Assembly: GCA_016717325.1 (NCBI GenBank)
Contig: JADKFV010000049.1
Location: 1-64,000, forward strand
DNA from: Bacteroidota bacterium
GTDB taxonomy: Bacteria; Bacteroidota; Bacteroidia; AKYH767-A; OLB10
Direction of reading: 5' to 3'
DNA length: 64,000 nucleotides
Under the pieces are notes generated by a model, which was given only the letters and a program-made list of their open reading frames with translations, was not told where the DNA came from and made no database searches. A program made the translations under genes and the position numbers. Of this stretch, positions 35,829 to 45,014 are shown in pieces. How positions within the stretch are numbered: the stretch's first letter is position 1; every line of letters begins with the position of its first letter.

Positions 35829-37019
35829 TTAATTATCGGTATCAATAATATTAGAATAATCGAAATTACTTGAAGGCACACGTTTGAGTTTCACATTTGA
35901 GCCTTTGATAAGGATGGGGAATTTTTCAAGCAACACATTGCTGCTATCGAGCCCAAAAGATTTCTTTTCGCTGGTTGAAAGTATTTTTAGATAATCGAAA
36001 AAGTACATGATGAACTTATCCATAAAGACGAGTTTGTTTTCGTACGAAATCATTTTTTCGATAACCACAAAACGGAAGTCGCCAATAACTTTATTTTTAT
36101 TGAGCGATTCGTAGCGGCTGTAAACATCAATTTCGCCCGACTGTATCATCTCTTCTATCACCTTACGGAAATAGTAATTTATTTTTTGCTCCACTTTAAA
36201 TCCTAATCTGAAATCGACACGAACGATATTTTTATCGTGCAAAAATTTTATTGAATATTCCATTGTGTGTGGCGACTCCAATACATCCACATGTACAAAC
36301 CAATAAATATCGGCCCGTTTGGGACGTTGTTGCAATATGCTGTATATCACTTTACTTTCAATCTGCATTGCATTGTTGGCGCTGGTAAGATACACGAGGT
36401 GAGTTGCAAACTTGGGAACAGTGGTATCATGTGACAACTCATTAATCAATGGCAAATAATCTTTAAGGCGTTCGAAATCAACAAAACGGTTGCGAATTTT
36501 GCGGCCAAAAAACCACACAAACATTATAAACATTATAAGCCCGGCAATAAATAAAGTAACATAGCCACCATGGAAAAATTTAACAAGATTGGCTATGAGG
36601 AATGAGAGTTCGATGGTTAAGAAAATAACAAGATATAATATTGTCCAAAAACTATTTACTCTTTTCAATCTTAAATATGCAGTGAACAATAAAGTTGTCA
36701 TCAACATGGTAAGAGTGATAGCAAGGCCATAGGCGGCTTCCATATTTGCCGACTCGCGAAAGATGAGCGTAACTAAAATGGTACCGGCAAAAAGAATAAA
36801 ATTTGTACTGGGCACAAATATTTGTCCGCGCATTATCGATGGATAATTTATTTTTATTTTAGGCCATAGGTTTAGTCGCATGGCCTCGCTTATAAGTGTG
36901 AAAGAGCCACTGATGAGTGCTTGACTCGCTATGATGGAAGCACATGTAGCAATGATGATTCCATAGGGTAAAAAAGACTGAGGCATGATTAGATAAAAAG
37001 GGTTATCGTGTTTTGCCAA
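35829..37019 (-). CDS. kup: Kup potassium transporter, C-terminal part (frameshifted)
   Basis: It begins MAKHDNPFYLIMPQSFLPYG, which is internal: the preceding residues are encoded in the next frame (AMRHEGLQ). It contains the remaining Kup membrane helices (IIATCASIIASQALISGSFT, the SEAMRLNLWPKI signature, then paired helices ILVTLIFRESANMEAAYGLA and WTILYLVIFLTIELSFLIAN). A cytosolic C-terminal domain of about 220 residues follows. Kup proteins are K+/H+ symporters for low-K+ or osmotic conditions. Confidence 0.9.
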   Translation of the reverse strand: MAKHDNPFYLIMPQSFLPYGIIIATCASIIASQALISGSFTLISEAMRLNLWPKIKINYPSIMRGQIFVPSTNFILFAGTILVTLIFRESANMEAAYGLAITLTMLMTTLLFTAYLRLKRVNSFWTILYLVIFLTIELSFLIANLVKFFHGGYVTLFIAGLIMFIMFVWFFGRKIRNRFVDFERLKDYLPLINELSHDTTVPKFATHLVYLTSANNAMQIESKVIYSILQQRPKRADIYWFVHVDVLESPHTMEYSIKFLHDKNIVRVDFRLGFKVEQKINYYFRKVIEEMIQSGEIDVYSRYESLNKNKVIGDFRFVVIEKMISYENKLVFMDKFIMYFFDYLKILSTSEKKSFGLDSSNVLLEKFPILIKGSNVKLKRVPSSNFDYSNIIDTDN

Positions 37020-37812
37020 CTGTAAACCCTCGTGTCCTCATGGCCCATGCGCCTTGTCCAAAATAGTTGAGGAGCAAACAAATTTTTACAAAAATCCAAC
37101 TTATACGAATGTTACTTTTACCACAATGCCCTAAGTCGGAGTACATTGCTTCGGCACCTGTTGTGCAAAGGAAAATAGCGCCCAAAACCCAAAAGCCTTC
37201 GGGATGAATGCTTAATAACTCAAATGCATACATGGGATTCAATGCGAAGAAAACATGGGGCTGATGTATAATTTGTATAAAACCCAATACGCCCAACATT
37301 GAAAACCAAATGAACATGATAGGGCCAAAAGCCCGGCCTACCATGGCAGTGCCAAACTGTTGTATACCAAATAGAAAAACTAATATGGTAATTACAATGG
37401 CCACTGTAGGCACATCGGGATTATAAACCCTCAAGCCTTCTACCGCGGCCGAAATGGAAATGGGTGGTGTTATAAAACCATCGGCAAGCAAAGCGGCACC
37501 ACCAATTATTGCGGGAAAAAGCAACCACTTTCCGCTTCTGCGAATAAGGGCGTATAAAGAAAATATGCCACCCTCGCCTTTATTATCGGCCTGCAATGTG
37601 AGTATCACATACTTAAAAGAGGTTTGTAAAGTAAGAGTCCAAAATATACAGGAAATAATTCCAAATGCTACATCATGACTGATGGGGTATTGGCCAAGAG
37701 CAGCCTTCATTACATATAGTGGCGAAGTACCAATATCACCAAAAATAATTCCGAGTGTAATAATTACACCGGCAGATGTGAGTTTGTGGTGCTGGTTCGA
37801 GTTCAGTGCCAT
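37003..37812 (-). CDS. kup: Kup potassium transporter, N-terminal part (frameshifted)
   Basis: 269 residues. Kup motifs include GIIFGDIGTSPLYVMKAALG, the hallmark GDIGTSPLY region, and DNKGEGGIFSLYALIRRSGK. A long series of membrane helices follows (WLLFPAIIGGAALLADGFIT, VAIVITILVFLFGIQQFGTA). The end (TRGFTVGKTR) is a frame artefact: removing one A after AMR gives HEGLQLAKHDNPF, matching the second part. Combined length of about 650 residues is normal for Kup. Confidence 0.92.
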   Translation of the reverse strand: MALNSNQHHKLTSAGVIITLGIIFGDIGTSPLYVMKAALGQYPISHDVAFGIISCIFWTLTLQTSFKYVILTLQADNKGEGGIFSLYALIRRSGKWLLFPAIIGGAALLADGFITPPISISAAVEGLRVYNPDVPTVAIVITILVFLFGIQQFGTAMVGRAFGPIMFIWFSMLGVLGFIQIIHQPHVFFALNPMYAFELLSIHPEGFWVLGAIFLCTTGAEAMYSDLGHCGKSNIRISWIFVKICLLLNYFGQGAWAMRTRGFTVGKTR

Positions 37813-37967
37813 TAATTATTTTATTAAAAAAGGTTGCAAATGTAAATCAATCTATAATCACACAATACTTTTTGCATTTTTTTACTGAATATTATTTGTC
37901 AATTATTTTTGATAAAACTTTGAAGCTATAATAATTCCAACTTTCACGTGTTTTATAAACAAAAAAT

Positions 37968-38333
37968 TTAAGCCCACACTTGTGCCCCTTCGGTGCAATT
38001 GGTACAAATATCAATTGACTTGCGCGAGGCGAACAACGATTGCCGAAAATTTTTATACGCATCATTGTTCCATATACTTTCAAAATTATTTTGCTGCACA
38101 TTTCCCATTACATATTTTGCATCTTTATCGAAACAACATGGCACCACATTTCCATTCCAGGTAATTACACACGAGTGCCACAACTTGCGGCAATTATCAT
38201 CGAGGGAGCTTTTTATTTTGTAAGTGCCATTTGGGTTTTGTTTATAACGAGCATATTTTTCAACGGTGGGAATAAGCGGGTTTCCATTTTCAAAATCATA
38301 CACTTGTGCAGTTTTAAATCGTACTTCATCCAC
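37968..38333 (-). CDS. Radical SAM/SPASM protein, C-terminal SPASM part (frameshifted)
   Basis: 121 residues with SPASM-type cysteines: NCRKLWHSCVITWNGNVVPC plus a CFDKDAKYVMGN segment, and ICTNCTEGAQVWA at the end. These ligate auxiliary Fe-S clusters. It is separated from the radical SAM half by one missing A near 38345: with it, the sequence reads KIAGEIGVDEVRFKTA. It is the second half of one gene 37968-38992. Confidence 0.8.
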   Translation of the reverse strand: MDEVRFKTAQVYDFENGNPLIPTVEKYARYKQNPNGTYKIKSSLDDNCRKLWHSCVITWNGNVVPCCFDKDAKYVMGNVQQNNFESIWNNDAYKNFRQSLFASRKSIDICTNCTEGAQVWA

Positions 38334-38335
38334 TC

Positions 38336-38992
38336 CTATTTCACCGGCAATTTTTGCACTTCACTTATTTGATGTTCGTTTGGCTTCACTACCAAAAACT
38401 GAAATATAACATGGGGTGTATACGATTGTAATTTTCGCCTGGCGGCTATCATATTTTTTGCACCCTCCAATACTTTGGCCAAGTCACCCCCTATGCGGTA
38501 TTGTTCATACACATTCTGTGTAGTGCCATCGATAGAAATGATAAGCCTGTGCAAGCCCGATTTTACGGTAGCCTCAGCCATTTCGGGAGTGAGGTAATGT
38601 CCGTTGGTACTTGTTGCAGTATATATTTTTTTGCTCACAGCATATTGTACCATTTGCAAAAATTGCTTATGTAAATAGGGCTCCCCTTGAAAATAAAAAG
38701 TGAGATAGGATGTTTTTTTTTGCAATTGCGAAATTACCTTTTCGAACAGTGCAGTATCAATCATACCTGTTGCACGCGAAAAAGAACGCAACCCACTTGG
38801 GCATTCGGGGCAGCGTAAATTGCATGATGTGGTAGGTTCAATTGCAATACTCACCGGCAATCCCCAGTGGTATGTGGAACGAGTCCACTTGCTAAAATAA
38901 AATGATGCTGAAGTAGCAACAAGATTACTCAACCGCGACCGCGATGTAAGGCGTAACATTTGAAATTTATCGCGAAGCAATTGAATGTTCAT
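38336..38992 (-). CDS. Radical SAM protein, N-terminal catalytic part (frameshifted)
   Basis: 218 residues. The radical SAM cluster motif CxxxCxxC is in SCNLRCPECPSGLRSF, followed by TIM-barrel segments YLTFYFQGEPYLHKQF, TATSTNGHYLTPEM and LHRLIISIDGTTQNVYEQYR (the SIDG motif). With the SPASM half it makes a protein of about 340 residues resembling enzymes that modify peptides or sugars. The substrate is not evident and no precursor peptide gene lies nearby. The first residues overlap nothing and suggest a true start at 38992. Confidence 0.85.
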   Translation of the reverse strand: MNIQLLRDKFQMLRLTSRSRLSNLVATSASFYFSKWTRSTYHWGLPVSIAIEPTTSCNLRCPECPSGLRSFSRATGMIDTALFEKVISQLQKKTSYLTFYFQGEPYLHKQFLQMVQYAVSKKIYTATSTNGHYLTPEMAEATVKSGLHRLIISIDGTTQNVYEQYRIGGDLAKVLEGAKNMIAARRKLQSYTPHVIFQFLVVKPNEHQISEVQKLPVK

Positions 38993-39000
38993 AGCAAAAA

Positions 39001-40190
39001 TTAATCATCCAAAAGCGAGCCATTATCGCGAATGGCCTGCACCGAAAGTTGTTTATAAAGTGGCAATGTGGCAGCAACCATACTTCCCGTTGGTGGAAAC
39101 GGAGCAGGCAATCTATTTTTTATTTTTTCTAACGACTCAGGCGATAAGGCATTCAAATCACCTTGTGCAATCGCGATGCGAAAATCAAATCTATTTTCGC
39201 TCGATATGGGTACACTTTTTATTACTTGCTTATTTGAAAGATTGATAAACTCAACCTGCCCTGTTACCATTACACTTTTTTGCTGTATACGTTCTATCAC
39301 TTCGCAAAAAATAGTTTTGTATTTTGGGTTCTTAATATCGTTACCCAAACTATCTTTCATCACATTTCCGTTTTTGTCCAACACATATTCCCACCCATCT
39401 TGTATTGTTTTTTTGTCAACATAACGATTTTCGCTCAGCCGTTCGGGCGATGCATCTATGCGCTTTACATTCATGCTTACAATATAATCGTAACTTCCAT
39501 TTTGGCTTTCGCGTGTTTCGTATATACTCCACTTACGGTTGAGTTCGTTGATGTTTAATTTCTTCAACTCGTCTTCGTAACCGGGTGGTAATGGCATGCC
39601 TGTTTGATTTTTTGCCTGCACTAACACATAAGTCAGGCCGGCATTGTATGCATAATTTTTTAAGCTGTCGGTTGCTGCAAAGTCTTTATAATATTTACTT
39701 ATACCGCTCAATTCATAATATGCCTTGCGTGCATCATTGCGGTTTTTTGTTGCCAAATATTTTAGTGCTCTTTCATAACTATAATTTGCTGCACCTTTTT
39801 TTGCCTCTAACAATTGTGCGTCAACATCAATTTGCGGAAACACAACTTTGCGGTTGTTTTCTTTTTTTACATACAACTGTGGCAAGCTTTTTACTTTTGT
39901 TTGTCTGCGCCTTATGCCATTATATAACTCATAAATGTTGTCCCAGTTTTCGGACTTGTTTTCTTGCTTAAGCAACGATATTTCTTCCATATCGCGTTGT
40001 TGCGCTTTTTTAAATGCCTCTTCAAGCACCAACACTTGTTTTTGTTTGTTGGCATTGCGCTTTACTTTTTTCCACGATAAATATACCGAACGGTCGTAAT
40101 CACCATTGCGTAATGCTCGTTTAGAGGCATTGCACGACAGCAGCATCAGAGCGATAGCAAAAATGGTAAATGGTAAAAAATCCTTTTCAT
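39001..40190 (-). CDS. Putative lipoprotein of unknown function (frameshift in signal region)
   Basis: About 397 residues. The frame is open from 40146, but restoring one A in the A4 run after ATG 40188-40190 yields MKKDFLPFTIFAIALMLLSC, a clear lipoprotein signal with lipobox LLSC. The mature protein is helical and charged (VLVLEEAFKKAQQRDMEEIS, YSYERALKYLATKNRNDARK), like TPR-rich Bacteroidota lipoproteins. It then has a mostly beta C-terminal half (GQVEFINLSNKQVIKSVPIS). An outer-membrane or periplasmic scaffolding role is possible; no specific function is known. It is 9 bp upstream of the radical SAM gene on the same strand. Confidence 0.65.
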
Positions 40191-40350
40191 AATTTTATGT
40201 TTTGAATCATATAATGTGTTATTCAAAATATTAGCCACAATGATAAGGACTTGTGAATGATATATGAAATGGGAATTTTAAAAAAGAAAGCGATGAGAGA
40301 TTATTATACTATAAAATCAAATCAAATTCAACACCAAGTCAACGTTACAA

Positions 40351-41400
40351 TTAATAAAGAAGTAGCTTACCTTGCTGCAATTGTTCGTTTTTATTGTTTA
40401 GCAAACTATAAAAATATATGCCAGGAGAAAAATGATTCATTGAAAATGAGCCTGAAGAATTAATAAAATATTGCGAAAGCATTTTGCCTTGAACAGAATA
40501 AATCCGAAATAATAATTCATCGGTAGATTCCTTTACCGAATAAAAAATAGATTGCCCGGCTATCAATGGATTGGGGTACAAAAACAACCATTGCTTACCG
40601 ACATAAATAATAGTGACCGTTTCAGTATAAATAAAATGACCCCCAAACCAAATTTTGGCTCTATAGTTATTGGCTCCTTCAGTTGGAGATTTATCATACA
40701 CAGTATAACTAAATGAAGATGCCGAAGGAAAAATACTTGTTACTCCTTTTTCAAAAATAGAATTTGCATTTATTTTTTCAATCACAATACTATCCATACC
40801 TTGTGGAAATGATAGTTCTAATGTAAGTTCAACCATATCACCAACAGGTATGCCGTAAAACGAGCTGTACATGCACCCCACTCCTTGATTTGTAATATCA
40901 ACGGCAAAGCTTCGTGCTGATTTAGTAGTGTTGCCTAATAAGGGCTGTACAGCAAAAATGTTTTCGGGATATGTGTTGCGCTGTAAAACAATGAATGTGT
41001 CGTTCGTTTGCAAAAACGGAATCATAAATGCACTATCACGCAATACTGATAATTGGTATGATTGTGCTAGCTGTTGTTGATTCCATGAAAGGCGAAAAGA
41101 ATCGGTGCAGAGGTAGTCAACATGTATTCTTGTAAGCGGGCCAAGTAAAATTTGAGGCGAGAAAAAAGCAGTATTGTTTACATTCATTCGAAACTGCAAG
41201 AATGTATTTGTGTCGGGCACAATCCAATCGAAATATTTAGACACTAAAGGAACAGCAGGAGCAATTACCTGCCAATTGTTTCCATTATCCATAGTAACGG
41301 AAAGAGTTCCAGTGACTGCAGTATCGGCATCGCCCGATAACCATTTAATTTTTATTTGTTCAGCGGCAGAGTTGGTAAAATAAAAATCGGATTGCTGCAA
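40351..41400 (-). CDS. Subtilisin-like T9SS protease, C-terminal part (frameshifted)
   Basis: 349 residues. It begins internally (MQQSDFYFTNSAAEQIKIKW); upstream in the same frame is QDFSLAYSWDSISSFRLVSP, joined to the protease domain by an extra A near 41466. It holds Fn3/Ig-like modules and ends with a T9SS type A sorting domain: WLFLYPNPLIAGQSIFYS, SFSMNHFSPGIYFYSLLNN, GKLLLY. The gene as a whole spans 40351-43236. Confidence 0.85.
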   Translation of the reverse strand: MQQSDFYFTNSAAEQIKIKWLSGDADTAVTGTLSVTMDNGNNWQVIAPAVPLVSKYFDWIVPDTNTFLQFRMNVNNTAFFSPQILLGPLTRIHVDYLCTDSFRLSWNQQQLAQSYQLSVLRDSAFMIPFLQTNDTFIVLQRNTYPENIFAVQPLLGNTTKSARSFAVDITNQGVGCMYSSFYGIPVGDMVELTLELSFPQGMDSIVIEKINANSIFEKGVTSIFPSASSFSYTVYDKSPTEGANNYRAKIWFGGHFIYTETVTIIYVGKQWLFLYPNPLIAGQSIFYSVKESTDELLFRIYSVQGKMLSQYFINSSGSFSMNHFSPGIYFYSLLNNKNEQLQQGKLLLY

Positions 41401-41449
41401 AGGCGAAACAAGACGAAAGGAGGAAATACTATCCCAACTATACGCAAGA

Positions 41450-42559
41450 CTAAAATCTTGTTTTGAAAGTTTCGATGTGCGCAGCCTTTACTTTTATTTC
41501 ATATACCCCCGGTGGTGGCATTTCAATACTAATTAATTCTGCGGTATTGAGGGTGTCGAGTTTTCTGGTAGCGCCTTGCCTAAGCGAATCAATATTTGGA
41601 AACGAATTTAAGCACCAAGGAAAATAAACTTTGCCAGTTGCCTTCTCAACTAATTCTAAATCCAAATCATTCGTTATTGCTTTATAATTATTTACAATAC
41701 CTGCCGTATCGGTCCAAGTGAGTATTACTTTAAATTTTGTGGCCGATGGTGGCAGTGTTAAATTTTTTATCCATAACTCTCCTTGCAACAATGAACTGCT
41801 ATCGTAATTATTGTTTTGCAAACACTCAATTGCACCTATTAAATTAAGCGCACCAAATCCAGAACGATAATCAATGCCTTTTGAATCTATGTCATCGGCA
41901 GTACAAAATAAAACGGCTTTTATTAACGATGCTTCAGGAAGTTTTTGCGAATGTGCATCTTTGTACATCTGTTGCAACTTAGCACAGGCACCACTTACTA
42001 TTGCTGCCGATTCCGATGTGCCATTTGCTCCCAACGCTGCTAATTGAGGGGCCATTCGCCCATCATACATTGGCCCCGCTGAACTGTAAGCTGCAACATT
42101 GTTGCCAGTATCGATGGCGGCAATGGTGATTACATTTTTGGCCATTTTAAAATTGCCAGTAATGTTTGCAAAACCTCCTATGCCAGCATATGTTCCATTT
42201 GATGATGTATCTAAACCTTTATTACCGCAAGAAAAAACATGTAGCAGGTTTTTGTTTTGTGCCGTTTGTAAATCATAACTCAAAGCCTCGGCACCATAAA
42301 AAGATTGTATGATGGTACCATACGAATGGTTTTGAACGCTGACATTATTTTGAAGTAAAACAGAATTTTTGTCCGCAAACAAATTACTATACGATGATGA
42401 AAAAAAAGTGCATTGCGATGCAACACCTCTGCCCGAAACAAAACTGTTGCCTGCACCACCTGCCAATGTTGAAATTGTAGTTGCGTGTAAATTGCTGCCT
42501 TGCGGTACCTGGCTTGTTGACAATACCCTGTGTTGAAGATCGATATCATCTTCATTCAT
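41450..42559 (-). CDS. Subtilisin-like T9SS protease, catalytic part (frameshifted)
   Basis: S8 peptidase domain. The catalytic Asp is in NEDDIDLQHRVL, His in GSNLHATTISTLAGGAGN and Ser in GANGTSESAAIVSGACAKLQ, so the triad is complete (AAIV instead of the usual APVV after the Ser). The oxyanion Asn lies in HVFSCGNKGLD. The real sequence upstream is EITIGIKENKMNEDDIDLQH, from one missing A near 42572. It is a secreted, surface-bound protease exported by type IX secretion. Confidence 0.88.
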   Translation of the reverse strand: MNEDDIDLQHRVLSTSQVPQGSNLHATTISTLAGGAGNSFVSGRGVASQCTFFSSSYSNLFADKNSVLLQNNVSVQNHSYGTIIQSFYGAEALSYDLQTAQNKNLLHVFSCGNKGLDTSSNGTYAGIGGFANITGNFKMAKNVITIAAIDTGNNVAAYSSAGPMYDGRMAPQLAALGANGTSESAAIVSGACAKLQQMYKDAHSQKLPEASLIKAVLFCTADDIDSKGIDYRSGFGALNLIGAIECLQNNNYDSSSLLQGELWIKNLTLPPSATKFKVILTWTDTAGIVNNYKAITNDLDLELVEKATGKVYFPWCLNSFPNIDSLRQGATRKLDTLNTAELISIEMPPPGVYEIKVKAAHIETFKTRF

Positions 42560-43236
42560 TTTGTTTTCTTTATGCCAATGGTAATTTCTTGCCCATTATC
42601 ATTCGGATAAAAATATTCGGAAGCTGCAATATGATTGATGTATTTGTAATATCCGCTCAACATAATTTCAGGTTGCGCATTCTGGTTTACATCTACAAAC
42701 ACTACTTCCATCATAGGAATTATTTCATTCATCAATGTCAAGTTACTGCAATTTATTATGATGGAATTTAATTCGGTTTCAACATGCTCAATTTTTACAT
42801 TCAATTTATTTTTTACAATTTGCTTTATAAAGGCATGGACATTTTTTACCACAATAATATATGAAGCGTGTAATGATTTTGGTTGTATTGGAGAAAGTAG
42901 TTCTCTCTCAAATTGTGTTGAATATTTCCAGACATTGCTTGCAGGTGAGTATATGTAATGCATGCTGTCTAAAAAATATTTCTTCAAACTGTGGTCAATA
43001 TAAACTATGGCTGCATTGGCTGCAAGGGGTCGCAATAAAACTATACCCTGTTGCTGAAGTGATTTAATATCGGCATCAATAACAATGTAATTTTGAGGTT
43101 CGCCATCGATGACATTTTTTTCTATTTGTGCATATTTTGCAAAATACCCTTCGCCTGAGTTTGGTAATTGGGAAAAAGCAGCATTAACCCAAAAAAGCAA
43201 AAACAAAATAGCAATCTTGTACAAAAAACTATGCAA
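42556..43236 (-). CDS. Subtilisin-like T9SS protease, N-terminal part (frameshifted)
   Basis: 226 residues. It has a signal peptide (MHSFLYKIAILFLLFWVNAAFSQ), then a propeptide-like beta-rich region (PQNYIVIDADIKSLQQQGIV, NVHAFIKQIVKNKLNVKIEH). In S8 proteases such an inhibitor-like segment precedes the catalytic domain. The terminal residues (GIKKTK) are out of frame. The three pieces 43236-40351 form one protease of about 960 residues. Confidence 0.8.
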   Translation of the reverse strand: MHSFLYKIAILFLLFWVNAAFSQLPNSGEGYFAKYAQIEKNVIDGEPQNYIVIDADIKSLQQQGIVLLRPLAANAAIVYIDHSLKKYFLDSMHYIYSPASNVWKYSTQFERELLSPIQPKSLHASYIIVVKNVHAFIKQIVKNKLNVKIEHVETELNSIIINCSNLTLMNEIIPMMEVVFVDVNQNAQPEIMLSGYYKYINHIAASEYFYPNDNGQEITIGIKKTK

Positions 43237-43361
43237 GAAAAAAGTTTTCTCATCGTAAAAAAAATATAAATAAGTTTGTGGTAAAAAAATTAAAACGATT
43301 TAATAACATAGAAACAACAATACTGGAAGAATTGGCATTGTGGGAATAATATAAAATGGTA

Positions 43362-43400
43362 TAAAAAAAACAACCCCAATGCGAAGTGCAAAGGGGTTGT
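43362..43400 (-). terminator. Intrinsic terminator after the metalloprotease lipoprotein gene
   Basis: CAACCCC (43371-43377) pairs with GGGGTTG (43393-43399). On the minus strand the stem is followed by a run of T (A9 at 43362-43370 on plus). It lies 22 bp after the stop at 43422. Confidence 0.8.
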
Positions 43401-43421
43401 TAATATTATTTCATTTTGCTA

Positions 43422-44222
43422 CTAATAAACGTAATCCAATGCAATCATATCATGTCCACAGAAAGGCCGATTTACCCCATTGCTGATACAAGCATTCATC
43501 CATGACCCAGCATCTTTAGTATTTAAATTAGGAGTACCAGGAATAAAAACAGCACCTATGCTTCCAGCACCTTCACTAACATGTGAACCACCACAACTAT
43601 ATTCTCGATGTGCATAATCAGTATGGCGGAATCCAATGCAATGACCCAACTCATGTGCTATCACCGTGGTTAAAGTGTTGGCATTCCAACCAGTGTAAGC
43701 TGTGTTAAATTTAACTGAGTTATAAGGATTGCCACCACTGGGAAAACCAGCCGAAGCAATGTAGCTTACATTGCTCACAGTAGTTATATTAATGTGTTGC
43801 CCCGTAGTAACGCGAAGAAATTTCACTCTCAAATTTTTAGCATTATAACGGGCTATAGCATTAGTGAGAGCTGTTGAGATCGATGAATAGCCTCCTGTAT
43901 AACGCACCTTAATAGTACGTGGTAGCGCAGTCACCAAATTTGTAGTACGGTAATGTTCATCATTTGCAACATTAATTCCGGGATCGGTATTTGTGCTAAT
44001 TTCGCGAAGCTCATCAGAGGAGAGTAATATATCACCCTCTACCAAGAATTTGCCTTCTAATTTGTAAGCCCCTTCAGGATCAAATCCTGCGGCTTTAATC
44101 ATTTTTACTTCGCTGTCGGTCAACGAATCTGATTGCGCGGTGTCGGTGTTTTCTTTTTTACAACCGAACATGAGCATAGCAGCAAACATAGCCACTATAG
44201 CAATTTTTGATTTTTTAATCAT
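43422..44222 (-). CDS. M57-type (HEIGH-like) zinc metalloprotease lipoprotein
   Basis: 266 residues. Lipoprotein signal with lipobox MFGC (MIKKSKIAIVAMFAAMLMFG then CKK). The zinc motif is VIAHELGHCIGFRHTD, an extended HExxHxxGxxH, typical of the Bacteroidota dual-action HEIGH metallo-peptidase family (PF12388). Downstream, SWMNACISNGVNRPFCGHDM includes the Met-turn region. The N-terminal segment SDSLTDSEVKMIKAAGFDPE is conserved in this family. It is probably an outer-membrane-attached, exported peptidase. It has its own terminator and stands apart from the subtilase. Confidence 0.9.
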   Translation of the reverse strand: MIKKSKIAIVAMFAAMLMFGCKKENTDTAQSDSLTDSEVKMIKAAGFDPEGAYKLEGKFLVEGDILLSSDELREISTNTDPGINVANDEHYRTTNLVTALPRTIKVRYTGGYSSISTALTNAIARYNAKNLRVKFLRVTTGQHINITTVSNVSYIASAGFPSGGNPYNSVKFNTAYTGWNANTLTTVIAHELGHCIGFRHTDYAHREYSCGGSHVSEGAGSIGAVFIPGTPNLNTKDAGSWMNACISNGVNRPFCGHDMIALDYVY

Positions 44223-45014
44223 TTGTTTGATTTTTAGGAATTTAGTTAATTTGGTTTAAAGACACTGCAAATATAATCACAAAAAGTAATAATGCAAGAA
44301 ATATTTTGATTTTTTTTTGTGCATGCGTTTTTAAAATAAAAATTATTCTGATTTCGGTTGGATGCAAAAGTATTTCAAAACGACATTTTCGTTTACACAA
44401 GAAGGTGCCTCCAGAAAGACGTTGTGGGTGAAATTTTTGGTCGGTGAAAACACCGACCAAAGGCAAAAGAGCAGTGTCCTTCAGGAGGAAACTTATTTCT
44501 ACTTTAGATAAATTCATACAAAAGAAAATTTTCGTTTGTACAAGAAGGTTCCTCCTGAATGACGTTGTGGGTGAAATTTTTGGTCGGTGAAAACACCGAC
44601 CAAAGGCAAAAGAGCAGCGTCCTTCAGGAGGAAACTTATTTCTACTTTAGATAAATTCATACAAAAGAAAATTTTCGTTTGTGCAAAAGGTTCCTCCTGA
44701 ATGACCGTTGTGGGTGAAATTTTTGGCCAGTGAAAACACCGACCAAAGGCAAAAGAGCAGCGTCCTTCAGGAGGAAACTTATTTCTACTTTAGATAAATT
44801 CATACAAAAGAAAATTTTCGTTTGTACAAGAAGGTTCCAAAAGAATGACCGTTGTGGGTGAAATTTTTGGCCAGTGAAAACACTTACCAAAGGCAAAAGC
44901 AAAAAACCGCTAAGAACCCGCTTTAGAGTCCTCATTTTCTTTTGTTTTTTTAATTGGCATGAAAGACTCTAAAGCTAACTAAAAACTCAGAACTAAAAAC
45001 TAAAAACTTCCTCC
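44223..45014 (-). repeat. 143-bp tandem repeat array with nested hairpins (about four units)
   Basis: Units share GTCCTTCAGGAGGAAACTT at 44476, 44619 and 44762 (exactly 143 bp apart) and a second core. That core is TTTGGTCGGTG-AAAA-CACCGACCAAA, an 11-bp perfect hairpin in the first two units (44436-44461 and 44579-44604), with changes in later units. AAGGTTCCTCCTGAAT(G)ACG on one side is a near-reverse complement of CGTCCTTCAGGAGGAAACTT on the other, so an outer stem can enclose the inner hairpin. Minus-strand frames here (for example 44242-44517, 44657-44935) are shadows of the repeat. After the array come ACTAAAAACT-type simple repeats. Confidence 0.75.

Noticed and set aside
40257..40463. 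68-codon plus-strand ORF
   Set aside because: Overlaps the 3' end of the subtilase gene and its C-terminal half is antisense to it.
44242..44935. Minus-strand ORFs with repeated FLLKD and LLPLVGVFTGQKFHPQ phrases
   Set aside because: They are translations of the 143-bp repeat unit; the same peptide recurs once per unit.
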